64,000 bases of DNA from Antitrichia curtipendula (taxonomy: Eukaryota > Streptophyta > Bryopsida > Hypnales > Leucodontaceae): positions 19,550,981 to 19,614,980 of the forward strand of contig OX579640.1 of NCBI GenBank assembly GCA_951230915.1, in the 5' to 3' direction. Positions 24,200-35,460 of the stretch are shown piece by piece. The translations under genes were made by a program, and so were the position numbers. Within the stretch, counting starts at the first letter, position 1, and each line of letters opens with the position of its first letter. Under the pieces are notes generated by a model, which worked only from the letters and a program-made list of their open reading frames with translations, ran no database searches and was not told the origin of the DNA.

Positions 24200-27100
24200 A
24201 TGGAGAGTACCACTGAATTGGTGCAGTTCCCTCTCCTGAAGCAATGGATTGATTATGTGTATCGGCCGTGCACAATTCCTTGGCGCTTTCCTTCTGACAA
24301 ACCGCACCAGGTCACTCCTGCTGAGATTCTCTGGATTGAGTTATTTCGCAAATCGATTCCGAGTTTTAGGTGATCTCTTCTCTCTCATGTTGTGATGAAT
24401 CCTGCATCCGACAGTGTTGGCTGTTATCTTGTTTGCTGAATCTATTGTTGTGGTCTGTGTTGCACTTGTTGAGTTTATGTCTGTGTAGCGTGCCAGTATG
24501 GTTGAACCGAGTCTTCTGAGTAGGAGTCGAGAATCTTTCTTTTTCTCGTTGTGAATGACTGTTTCTCAAGCTTGATGCTTAATTTTTCTTGCTGTTTCAG
24601 AAAGCAAGCGGAGCTGGACTCGACTGTAAAAGATGCCCCTGTCAAAGCTGCCAAGTTTGCTCTGAGGTTTGCCCTTGTAAAACCTTTTCATGTTCCAATG
24701 ATTGTTACAGTATGATTCTTGTGCAGCACACCATGTTTTACCCCACGACCTCTCTGTCATTTTTGTGCTGGTATTTTGCTCTTTAGCATAATTAGAGACT
24801 TGGAGTTCGCCCTTCAGAAGCATTATCAGACCATATAAAGGATGTTACCTATTGTCACTTGGCTTTTGGGGTTGCATGAATCAATTATGCCCATCAAGGT
24901 AGTCAATTTCTATTTATCACTTTTAGTTATACTTCCTGCTCTGTGAAAGGTGCTTTCTAACAAGTTCGCGTTCTCCATTATTTATTCTGGTCCATTACAG
25001 GTATGGAGAAATCTTGGATGACATGTTGGCTGACCCAGAGAGTCATGGTGGACCTCCGGACTGCATCGTAAGTATGTCCATGTTTGCCTAAGGAAGTGAG
25101 TCATTTCGATTGTTTGGTTTCTAGGTCAAAGTTTTCAATGGTGATCACAGTGGAGTTTCTCAAGGCACTTATCTTCTTAAGGAGAGTGGACTTGCTACCG
25201 TGGATTTAGAACATGGGCAATTTTCTTCATATTTTTAATTTTTTGACTTGTGATATTTCAGTAGCTATGTCGTCAACTACTATTTATTCTAAATGTGAGT
25301 TTGAGATTGTTTATTGCGTGTGCTACTTCGTGACAGCTTCTTACCAGACTCCGCGATATGTGCCTCCGGGAAGTTGGATTCTATGACATTTTCAGAAAGA
25401 TCAAGGTACTTTTTGGTAGCATACACTGTTTCTGTTCACGTGCCCTAGTAACATGCCTCTCAACAACTGATGTTTCATGTGACCTCGTTTGATTCATGCC
25501 CACTGAATCTCTCTTTGTTACTTGAAGGATGAAGAGAATGCAAAGGCCGTCGCGTTGTTGGCTGGAGTGATTGCTCAGGCAGATGCCTTTGAGGACAGTG
25601 GAGCTCGTATTGAGCATCTTATTAAGGGTGTGTTCTCAGGGAACATATTTGACCTCGGAGCTGCACAGGTACTCTTTGACTTGATTCTTCTTTCTTCTCT
25701 CTGAGAGGTACTTTTTGAGTGAAGAATCTGCATTCGTAGCCTGCTCCATACCAGAAGGCATAGTATTATCAACAAGTATGATGTTTTTGGATGAAACTTA
25801 CGCCTTGCATGGCTTTGGGTGGGTGTGAAAAGCTAGCGGAGATCTTTGAGTCTGCCGGTTCAAACTTTCAGGACAGCTTTGAGAAACTGCTTCCTCGCCC
25901 TTGGGTGTTGGATGACCTGGAACTTTTCAAACAGAAATGGATTCGCAAGTCTTGGAAAAAGGTATATTGCTATTCTTACTGTCGAGTGTAGAGGTTTATC
26001 AAGAATGTTGGTTTGGATTTGGGTTAGATTTGCGTCTGTCGTTGGACTTCCTGTATTATCAGTATCTTAGATGAGTATTTGACTTTCTGCTGCTGTAGCA
26101 AATATGAATTTGCACTTTCCAGGTGATATCTTTCTGAAGCTGTAGTTTGATTTATCCAAATTGTGACTGGGTGTAGATGATTTGTGCTCACATTAAAAGT
26201 TTGTGTGTTCGCCGCGTGTGACGAGTATGTTTCAAGCTTGTCATTTGGTGACATTTCGAAGTTCTATATTGGTCGTGAACTTAGTGTATGCCATGATGTT
26301 GGCATTTGTGGTTATTTTCAGTGCGCTGGTTCTTAGAAATCTCAACTGACGCATGCTTTCTTGTACCTCAACAGGCAGTGATCTTTGTGGACAATGCAGG
26401 ATCTGATGTTGTGCTAGGCATCTTACCATTTGCCCGGGAGCTTCTTCGACGAGGTACAAAGGTTTGTTACATGCCGCATTATATACCTTGACGCCGAAGG
26501 AATGATTTCTTGTACTTGCTACACTTCCCTATGTTTGCCATTCGCAAGCAAATCACTTTGCTGATGAGTAGACATTTAGGATCAATTTGAGCTGGAAAAT
26601 TATAGTTTTTTTGCTTTTTTGTACTAACAGGCAGTCACAGTCGTTTCCCTGCATCACTAGTCTAGTGCTATTTCACAATCTGCTTTATTGCAGGTTGTAC
26701 TGGCTGCTAATGACATGCCATCCATCAATGATATTACGTATGAGGAGCTCGTGCATGTTATCTCGACGGTACGTTGTTAGTTATTCTTGAATTAGTGTTA
26801 TGAAATAGCTCCGACATCCTCAGGGTGACCAATCCGCCTTCACTTTCATTGCACACTTATTTTATTTTTAAATGATAAACAAGTCTAGGACTTCTATCGT
26901 CATATCATTTTTGCCAATCACATTAACTGTCTTTGTCGTATCCAGTGACTCAGTTGGAGCGTGTTTGCTCTATTGTGCTGCTTATACTGACGGGATAGAT
27001 GTAGCAAGTACTTTGTTTACTGTACATAGTCATGGTGAAGTTTTTTACAATTGCAGGTTAAGACTGTTACACCGGAAGGAAAGGAATTACTTTATGGTGT

Positions 27101-28038
27101 GGATGCACAGCATCTCATGGTCTTAAATTCTGGAAGTGACTTGCCGGTGAGTTTTTCTTACGTCGCAAATGGGATGTTCTAGTGTATATCTGTTACCTAG
27201 ACATGATTATCTTGATCTTTTTTGTTGTTCATTTGCGTACTCCGCTGAAGTGAGAATTTGTCGATGCAGGTTCTTGATTTGTCTCACATTGCAGGGGAGC
27301 TGGCATATGCTGCAGAAGATGCAGACTTGGTAGTGATGGAAGGAATGGTAAACAATTGTGACATTCTGATGTTTTATTCACATTGTTGAGTCCTCAAACA
27401 TGACCCAATATTTCTAAACCTGCGTTTTATGAAACACTTTTAATTCTGCTTCCTGAAGTTGCATGGTAGGATGATGTGCGGAAGGAACTTAGCACCCAAA
27501 CTAAAAAAATCAAAAGTTTTCTTTGGAAGCTAATAATCGATTATGTTAAATTTCGAAACATATTTATGATTTCTTCTTCGTGTTTTTCCATTTTATCACC
27601 TCCGTGGAAGCGTCTTAAATGATTTATTCAATTTCCTAATTGATATATTTCAACTCCTATAGATATGGAAATCATCTCTTTGACCGCCAGGCACTTAGGG
27701 GTTAAGTTGGTTGTGTCTTAATTTCAATCGAATTACCGAAATTGAGATTTATTTGTTGAACAAGATCTCACCCCCGGTATTGCCTTGCAGGGACGTGGTA
27801 TCGAGACGAATTTATATGCTCAGTTCAAATGTGACTCGCTGAACATTGGAATGGTACGTGGACATTTCTTTTTCTTAAGTCTTTAGTTCCTAATCTCTGT
27901 CTCTTAACTCTTTTACGAACAAACATTGCGCTGATTTGCGTTTGCTTTTGCCTTCAGGTGAAGCATAAAGAAGTTGCGGACTTTCTCGGTGGGCGGCTCT
28001 ATGATTGTGTTATCAAGTTCACTGAAGGGTCGCCCTAG
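24200..28038 (+). CDS. DUF89/ARMT1-family metal-dependent phosphatase (At2g17340-like), 12 exons, 371 aa
   Basis: Exons: 24200-24369, 24601-24666, 25001-25067, 25337-25405, 25528-25668, 25833-25961, 26375-26461, 26694-26768, 27057-27146, 27270-27347, 27791-27853, 27958-28038. All introns are GT-AG, phases agree, and the total is 1116 nt. An in-frame TGA at 24179-24181 supports the start. Plant stand-alone DUF89 proteins are related to the C-terminal phosphatase domain of PANK2/PANK4 and act in metabolite damage control; the exact substrate cannot be read from sequence. Landmarks are [14 protein letters not shown] (28-41), ESHGGPPD (92-99), the metal-site motif FVDNAGSD with Asp220/Asn221, [11 protein letters not shown] (231-241) and [15 protein letters not shown] (325-339). 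The length matches the ~367-aa Arabidopsis protein. It is complete, with nothing broken. Confidence 0.95.
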
Positions 28039-28559
28039 CTAGCGCGTTTGTGGATTTGAAAGTAAAAAATTTCCTCATGTATTTCCTCATTTATTATCCC
28101 TGCCTAGTTATACGGGTTGGCCACTCCACACAGTAGAGTATTGCCCTACCATCATTATGGATGTCTGTCGAGGGCAAATTCAATTAGCTCACTGCATACT
28201 GTATGTTGTCGCTTTACTGTGTTCATAAATATTGGTGTATTTCAGATGAAGGCATGGGGTGGTCTACTTGATTGTACGAGGCTTGGATTTTGCTGCCTAG
28301 ATGCCCATCGCTTCTGTGCATATTCATGACTTGTTCACCGAGTGCTATTGCTGCTCCCTCTTCTTTGGAGTTAGATGTGGAATGATGACGAACTCCTGCA
28401 CACAATAGCACTGTTGTAGGGCTGGAGCATCTCCACTGCGACCCCTTAATGAAGATGGTAAGGCGGAATTGTTCCTTTGGATGACTTATTCTTTCAACTT
28501 CATCTCCACCTCCAATAGTGTGTGTGAGGGAGAAGAGTGTGACACGCATGTTCTTTTCT
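28039..28559 (+). other. 3' flank of the DUF89 gene
   Basis: Probable 3' UTR and terminator region with balanced composition. The short frames here have no recognised domain. The AT-rich repeat on the right begins near 28560. Confidence 0.4.
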
Positions 28560-29345
28560 CATTGGTAGAAATGACAGTTTTGGGTGGAATTTGATGAACA
28601 ATTCTCATTTTTGTCAAGTGAAAAAAAAAATTTCCCACATAATCATAGGATCTTGCAGTAGATTGGTATTGGAATGTGTGGAAGAAATTTAGAAACTTTG
28701 ACTGCATGGATTGCAAGATAATTATGTGCATTTGAAGTGAAGAAAAATGGCACCTCAGATGTCTAGATTGTAAAGCTTTGAATCTTTCTAGCTTTAAAAT
28801 TTTGCACCACATATGCTTGATTTTAATTCTTTAGAAATTATTAAGTAGAAGTAGGTTTGAAAAACTAAATCATTGATAGCTCCAAGTTAAACTAAACCCT
28901 TTCAAACAATGAGATTGTTCTTAAAAGCAAACTAAACCATTTCAAATTATTTTTTTTTTCTTTTTAAATTGTGAACATTATATTAAAAAATGAATCCTAT
29001 ATAAGTTATTGTTTCTAGAAGATGTTCAAATTGCCCCCAAAAACAAGATTATCTATAGCTTTTACATCACTAATCCAAATGGAATGAATCAAAAGCTTTC
29101 TATATAGACAAAAATATAATTTGTAAGGAACAATTTATTTTTTTTAAATTCAAATTTTTGTAGATTTCTTTTTGTGCCTGGTGATGTGTAAATTGTTTTT
29201 AGGATGGCATAATTTTTTTCCCAACCACCAATTGAAATAAAAGTTATATTTACAAAAAGCTAATATGTTTTCTTATCTTAATAATTAAAAAAAAAATCGC
29301 AATGAAAATTGAGACCATGGGAGCCTACCCAAAATCCATTTTGTC
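28560..29345 (-). mobile_element. TTAA-type element, family 1, inverted and end-truncated copy
   Basis: Reverse complement of the 22310-23189 element over most of its length. Shared blocks include the complement of 'tttgattcatttcatttgga' near 29070-29100 and 'ccaaaatccattttgtcc' near 29325. Neither terminal CCC/GGG is intact, so boundaries are approximate. Confidence 0.55.
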
Positions 29346-29474
29346 CCTCAATAGGCCTAGAGTAGTAGTTCCTACGTATATATTGTAATATCATATCTCT
29401 TTGTAAGACAATGTAAGACAATGTAATATAATTGTTTTTTTACAAAATGATTTTTTTCTTGAATTTCCGCAATC

Positions 29475-29720
29475 TTGAGCTCGCTTGTTTTCAAAAATGT
29501 TTCTCTCAATATGTCATGTGATTATGATGATTGTGCTCCCCCATTTAGTCCTACATATGTCATTTCCAATTCTTTGTCTCCAGTTGATGATCCAATGTTG
29601 GAATTTTGTCCAACATGTCCACCGTGTCCGGATGAGGAAAAGATTGAGGAGGATGTTCCTGATGCCACCAAGGTCGAGTTCGAAGAGGACATTCTTGACG
29701 ATGCTCTTCTAGAGATCTAA
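29475..29720 (+). CDS. Short acidic open frame, unidentified
   Basis: An ~80-codon frame with a C- and P-rich middle (CPTCPPCPDEE) and an acidic tail ending DDALLEI. It has no ATG at its start. The acidic tail is reminiscent of linker segments in retroelement polyproteins, but no domain supports that. It lies between repeats and is probably a fragment. Confidence 0.2.
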   Translation: MSSLVFKNVSLNMSCDYDDCAPPFSPTYVISNSLSPVDDPMLEFCPTCPPCPDEEKIEEDVPDATKVEFEEDILDDALLEI

Positions 29721-30469
29721 AAGGACAAAATGAGTTTTGGATATATCCAACCTTCTCAGCCAACTTATATCCTATACATTACAATTGTAAACACTTATCA
29801 TATTATGGTTATGCATATGTTACTTTACTTGAAAATTAGTGACTTCAACTTGCAAAGGTGCCTAATAACAGATCATAGATAACATCTTCAGAAGACAATG
29901 TTGTAATTATTATTGTACATGAGGTGTTTACCACTATCACATGACATCAAAACCTTGTTGCACAATTGATCCCTACAAATTCACTTAAAGAGTGTACACC
30001 TTCCAAACATGAAAGGCAAGGTTTGTTTTAGATATAATTATTTTTAGCACATAGAAGATTCATTGCTTACATTGTCCAAAAAATACAAGCTAAGAAAATC
30101 TAAAATCTTCCTAAAATTTCCAATAAGACCAAACAAAAAATAAAGCCGGTTCAAAAAAAAAAATGCTAATTCAGTCAACTTAAGATGTACTATAGTTCTT
30201 TGTTCCTTGTGTGTTGTTCATTTTTATTAACATTCTTTTTAACTAGCACATACAAAAGCATGCACTCCTTTAATCCTTGAAGGACAATAAGTGTCTGATG
30301 GATGACTCTCTATTACTGGAAAAGCTTATAATGCACCTTCTAGTTCAAAAAATGAATCATTCTTGACCAAGTACCTGTTACCAAGGCATTCTAGGATTAA
30401 AAAAATGAAAATTCAGTAACGTAAACCACTCGCAGGAAATGTCCCGTTCAATTGGCGGGAAGCTTCTGT
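29721..30469. other. AT-rich intergenic DNA
   Basis: No gene, RNA or element boundary is recognised. Confidence 0.35.
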
Positions 30470-30705
30470 GCCGTAATCCCTGATTACGCAGGCAAAACCG
30501 CGTAATCGGGGATTACGGATTTTTCATCCGGTTCTGCGTTTTCATCTCGATTTTGTCGCGATTTCGTCGTGATTTACGTCGGGCAATACCCTTATCGTCG
30601 GGCATTGCGCCAAATAATCAGCCCTCCTCGTCGGGCTCCGCCCTCCTCGTCGGCCGATTATTTGGCGCAATGCCCTCCTTTGCGGGCATTGCTCTATACA
30701 TAATC
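30470..30705. repeat. GC-rich island of stacked hairpins
   Basis: It stands out in an AT-rich setting. First hairpin: CCGTAATCCCTGATTACGC against GCGTAATCGGGGATTACGG (about 30471-30522). Second: the 20-bp arm GGGCATTGCGCCAAATAATC is perfectly repeated inverted across a ~36-nt loop (about 30601-30677). The loop contains a direct repeat of CCCTCCTCGTCGG. Third: GCAATGCCC / GGGCATTGC immediately follows (about 30668-30695). I cannot assign it to a known element. Confidence 0.7.
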
Positions 30706-31639
30706 CATAGTTCCATCTACCTTATAATCACGTGCATGCAAAGATGGTCTATTGATTCCTAAACCTAAGAGAAACCAATTCAAAGACGCAAGAAAAGTCA
30801 ACCAGCTCATCATTACATTCACATGGAAAACAAGTTTACACAAAGTCTAATTGCTCAAAATGAATGGTAGTCAAGTGCAATTGATTTCCCAATAGAACTT
30901 GAGCCTCACAAAAATATTTGTGGGTATATTGTCAACAAATCACTATACCCCAGAAGATGGAAATGTCTTGCTTGATGGTAATCAAATACCTTTTATTTAA
31001 ATTTAAAAATATCATTTTATATTTAAAAATCCTTTTTGTTAATTTGTCGCACTATAAAGTTTAGGATTTTTTACTACGTTAGGAGTCCCCAAATTTAATG
31101 ATCTTGAGCAGAAATTTTCATGGTATATTTGCATAGTAGGAAATCAAATTCCTACTGAAGGGAATCTAAAAATGTATTATTTAGTGACCTCTACATGAGT
31201 GCAAACAACATTCCCATTGTGCGCAATTTCTGAACAATGAAGATGGTTCTAAGATCAATCTTTTGGTGAAATCTCATCACTATAGATTCTTCCCAAATGG
31301 AAAAGTTTTATTTAAAAAAAAGTTTTTTTTCATATTTTTTACAAATTAAAATGTAAAACAATAGTAACAAACTGATAGTACCTATTTTTGTGAGATTTTG
31401 CACTTTTCTAATTCTCATATTTAGAAAAAAATTCTATGTTTATCCTTCTAAGGTAACCTTTTCTTAAACGTGTATACATTAAACATTTTTTTCACATTTA
31501 AAATTTTTTATTTTTCTATTTTTTAAGTACTTCCAAAGAAAAAATGAGTACTATGCAAAATGCTATACTTTTTGAACGGTCTTTTTTGCAGTGAGATAGT
31601 ATTTATTGTTAATTTAGTTACCAAGGTTGCAATTTGGAT
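30706..31639. other. AT-rich intergenic DNA
   Basis: No gene recognised; the sequence is AT-rich with T/A runs. Confidence 0.35.
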
Positions 31640-31890
31640 GGATGAAGTTTGTCTACAGACTCTCAAGATGGACTTTGTCAAAGAATCATGTGGACAAACT
31701 CCATGGACGGATTCTATAGACGGACTTTGTAGGCCGCCTTTGTTCATGGTTTGTGCTAACAGACTATATGGACGGCTTCTTTGGTTTTACCTCATAGACA
31801 TCTTCCACGGACGAACTATTTGAATGGACTCTATGGACGGGCTTTATGGACAATCAATGTAGACATACTACTTGGACGATTAGTATATTT
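31640..31890 (+). repeat. Degenerate minisatellite, unit about 18-22 bp (TGGACGGACTTTA-like)
   Basis: The core ATGGACGG(A/G)CT recurs about ten times with variable spacing, for example near 31691, 31720, 31770, 31810, 31836 and 31850. Frames across it are repeats of the unit and not genes. Confidence 0.6.
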
Positions 31891-32269
31891 TGTGGGGACA
31901 ATTCCTGGACTAGGAACTACCTTGTAATAGGACCTCAAATTCACAGTTTATGAAAGGCATTGTAAGACACCTTATAGATCATGCGTAGGAATTTGGAAAA
32001 ATACAAGCGTTTTAGGATTGTTTAAGGATCAAGATTTTGAGTTTTGGATCAAGACAACGTTGCAAGAAGAAAAATCACAAATAGCATGCATCAAATATGT
32101 CAAAAGTCATATTTATTTTTCAAAAGAACATTTGGACATACAAAGAGGTCATCAAATGGGAGAATATTCACTATGTATAACTCCTAGACTATATATGTAC
32201 GATACATGAAGACTAATCTATTATAATAATATTGTTTTCCTTCTTGCCCCACCTTTAGCACTTATGTCT

Positions 32270-33850
32270 ATGCTGTGAGGTATAGTACGCCTTGGTTTGC
32301 TTTCCACTTTAAGTCAGGTTCAATGATGTCGCGTGCTATATTTTCTCTCAAAAAAATTTGCAACCTTGCTTTGGATTGTAACTCCATCGAAAGAGCCAAC
32401 GAGACTTTATCATGTAGGCTATGTAAAAAAACATAAATGACCATTAGTTCTTCCATTTCATTGTATACAATATGACATTCAAAGCTAGAAACTCTGGTAG
32501 GTGACAATTTATCACGTTGACTGACTTTGTTCCCCTCATTATTGAAGAGGACAATATTGTTAGGGTGTGGTGCCCTCAAGAAAGCATCAAGTTCAAAGTT
32601 CCAATGACCATTGAGAAGACGTGCAATTTTTTTTATGCTGCCATTTGTGCCCTAAATGAATAGCTTTGCTACATTTTGTTACTTTTTCATCATGCTTCAT
32701 GTAGGTAGGTCCAACTTAAAGTGATTCTACTTCCACAACTTGAACATATCCTTCCCCTAGTGATATTTTTACCTATCAACAAACATATTCTCTCAATTGT
32801 ACTCATAATGCTCAAGCATGTGGTTCTCAAGGCCAAACATTTGGTATAGGCGTCAATGAAAAAAGACTTTGTATGATGAGATCTTCATCTTCTCCTTGAC
32901 ACCATTCTTCAAATCAAACATTGTGGGTGCACCAAGTGGCAACACATACCCAAATTCCATCCTACCCTTTGGACCAAATGGATCCGGATTACAAGAGAGG
33001 CTACAAGTCATTCCATCTAAGAACAAAAGAAGAGACGTCTGCCCACACTAGTGGTAAACGGCCTAGATTGTCACAAGTACCACAATATATGTGCCTCTCC
33101 GTCTCATATTGAAACTCTAAGGCCAGATCTATATTCCAATCAATGCTTTTACTACCACTAATTACCGGCAAATAATCTAGAAATTAGGGGCCAAGACATC
33201 ATGCCAAAATACTAATCTATACCATCCATTAATTTGGCAACTATACTCCTCACTTCACATTGCATTTACTCTGATTTGTTCTTGGCTAAAATGCAAACCA
33301 ACTTTGTGTTGCTGAAAAGGCCCTTCATCTTGTTCATCTTTGTAGTCAACCAAACCACGTACAAGGTGGGAATGCAAGTCATTGTAGTCTATAGTGGCAT
33401 CAAATAATTTGGTTTCTACGGCCGCCAAGTTTTAGGCCTCGAACTTTGCTTGCTCTACATGTGCTTGCATGGCATTTAGGATGTTGAGGAGAAGACTTCC
33501 TTCAACTCCCAAGGAAGACGCAAGAGCCATTGCACTAGGTGATTGGGCCTTAAGTATTCTAATCTTGTCTTCAAGAGACTTCGCCTTCTATGTCTCGACC
33601 CACATTTCTCTAGCATGATCTTCAACGGCTTTAGTGAGTTGCTCTTGCAATGCATGCATCATTGCATTCAGCCTAATGAATTTGCCATTGCAAACTAGAA
33701 TCTGCTTTAGTACTTGCATTCATCAATGCTACGGCCTTTGACGTGTGCATTTCTACTGGGGGAGAAAGACGACACAAATCATCCGCTTCTATATTTTGAA
33801 ATTCCATCTCTTCAAGGCTAGTGTCAATATCCGCCAAGTACAATTAGATG
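32270..33850 (-). pseudogene. Decayed unidentified coding region (coiled-coil-like), minus strand
   Basis: The minus strand carries a series of frame-shifted but protein-like segments. About 33850-33690: IDTSLEEMEFQNIEADDL. About 33690-33350: helical ALQEQLTKAVEDHA and MALASSLGVEGSLLLNIL segments. 32579-32268: a 103-codon frame with 'VSSFECHIVYNEMEELM' and 'KARLQIFLRENIARDIIEPDL'. There are several in-frame stops. I do not recognise the family. A retroelement gag-like or host-gene fragment are both possible. Confidence 0.4.
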
Positions 33851-34118
33851 TTTTAAATGTTAAACGTAGGCCTTTGGAGTTTTAACCCTCAAAGGACATG
33901 AAGGATTCCTTATAATTGTATAATATATTATGAATTTGGTAGTATTTGATTAGAAAAACATTGACCAAATAATCTTTAGTACATAATAAATATGATTTTG
34001 ATAGTACATAATAACAATGTTTCACAATTCATATATTAAACTATAATTGAAGAGTTATAAGGCTAAATACAAGTTGTATAGAGGGACTCCAAGGGCCTTT
34101 CAAGGGCCAAGAAAGTAG

Positions 34119-34682
34119 CTCGAATGGTGCACTCAGTTCTACTACAACAAACCACATGTGAACAAGTGGTTTCTAATAAACTATAATTTTAACCTACAAT
34201 TTTGAGCATTGTTTAATAATGACTATAGGTTTCTATTGCTAAAATTTTCAACTCAAATAAAATATGAAATGATTTCTAGAAGAGGTTGAAAATGAACTAA
34301 AATGGCATGTTTTTCGATCCAAATTATTATAGATAACATATTTAGATGATCATTGAACCAGTATTCAACTTAAAATGAGCTTTCAATAGAGATTTATTTT
34401 TGGAATTTTTTTGTTCATTTTTTAGACAATTTTTTCTTGTATAATATAGGGGTGTGAAAGTTATTTTTCAGTTCTCTAGTGTATCTTCTTACTTCAAAAA
34501 TTTGTAACTAATTATTATTAACAAATAAAAATATCAATAATTCAAAACATAAATTTTTAAAGTAGAAAAATCTATTCATATTTTATTTATTTATTTTTAT
34601 TTTAAATTCAAAAAATATATAGGGGATCCAAAGTTTTGTTCGCATGTGGTTTCTAATGGATACTCTAAGTGAACTCCCCGAG
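34119..34682 (+). mobile_element. 8-bp-TSD MITE family, copy C (564 bp)
   Basis: It starts CTCGAATGGTGCACTCAG and ends CTAAGTGAACTCCCCGAG. It is flanked by the perfect 8-bp duplication GAAAGTAG (34111-34118 and 34683-34690). It aligns end to end with copies A and D. The left terminus has drifted while the right is canonical. Confidence 0.9.
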
Positions 34683-34690
34683 GAAAGTAG

Positions 34691-35232
34691 TAAAATATCT
34701 ATTGACTGATGCATTGTTGTATAGAGAGAGGTTTGCCTCGGGAAAGCATGGAGATCCTAGCTGCAACCAAGAATGGTTTAGTAACAAAAGAAATGTAGTC
34801 GTGTTGAAAACTTGAATCTTGATTGTTGAATCTTCTACGTTGTCTTGAAATTGCTCTCTGTTGGCCTATCTTGAATTGGCTCTATATGGGTTCAAAGGTC
34901 AGGGTATGTGATAAGAAACCACATGCTTTGAATAAGTAAATGGGACGGCCAGACCACGAGTTGAACCGTCCAAAAGATTGGCTCTTAAACTTCAAATTGT
35001 CGATGATTAGCATGGACAATCCAATGGTTGTAGGATATCTACTTATACATATGCTCTAGGCTTATAGGCTTGCATTTTTATGCTCACATATTAGCATTGT
35101 TGATACAATATGCTTTCTTACTCAAGAACTTGAGCACAAGTGACATTCTTCTGCCTTCTATGGATGTCAATCTGAATCTTGACTGCAATCTTAGGAAATT
35201 AAACCTTATAAATAAGCCAGTTCATGCAATGC
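34691..35232. other. Intergenic DNA
   Basis: No gene recognised; unassigned sequence between the MITE and the small TTAA element. Confidence 0.3.
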
Positions 35233-35236
35233 TTAA

Positions 35237-35456
35237 CCCTTAAACAATGAACTAGTCACCGTAAAAATGATCTATTTTGGTACTGTATAAATTGTTGGTT
35301 TAAAAAAATGCAAAAGCATTATTTGAAAGTCAAACTATTGTAGAAGATCTTCCTTTTTCACACAAAATTTGAGTGATGAATAGTTGCACTTTTGTCATGC
35401 ACGGAAAGATTTTTTGCCAGTCATCGGCTAAAAAACATTTCAACGTTGTTTATGGG
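35237..35456 (+). mobile_element. TTAA-targeted MITE, family 3 (220 bp)
   Basis: TTAA (35233-35236) is followed by CCCTTAAACAATG. The right end reads CGTTGTTTATGGG followed by TTAA (35457-35460). The 13-bp termini match at 11 positions. It has no coding capacity. This is the third independent sequence family in the window with TTAA duplications and CCC...GGG ends. Confidence 0.65.
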
Positions 35457-35460
35457 TTAA

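Noticed and set aside
23642..24307. Three overlapping minus-strand frames upstream of the DUF89 start
   Set aside because: No domain, they overlap the probable promoter/leader, and they are mutually overlapping in different frames.
27680..27705. TTAA-element right end (CACTTAGGGG-TTAA) inside DUF89 intron 10
   Set aside because: A single end-like motif without a partner in the intron; may be chance.
30470..30705. Helitron 3' end
   Set aside because: The hairpins are suggestive, but no CTRR terminus follows the last hairpin and no 5' TC end or AT target could be placed.
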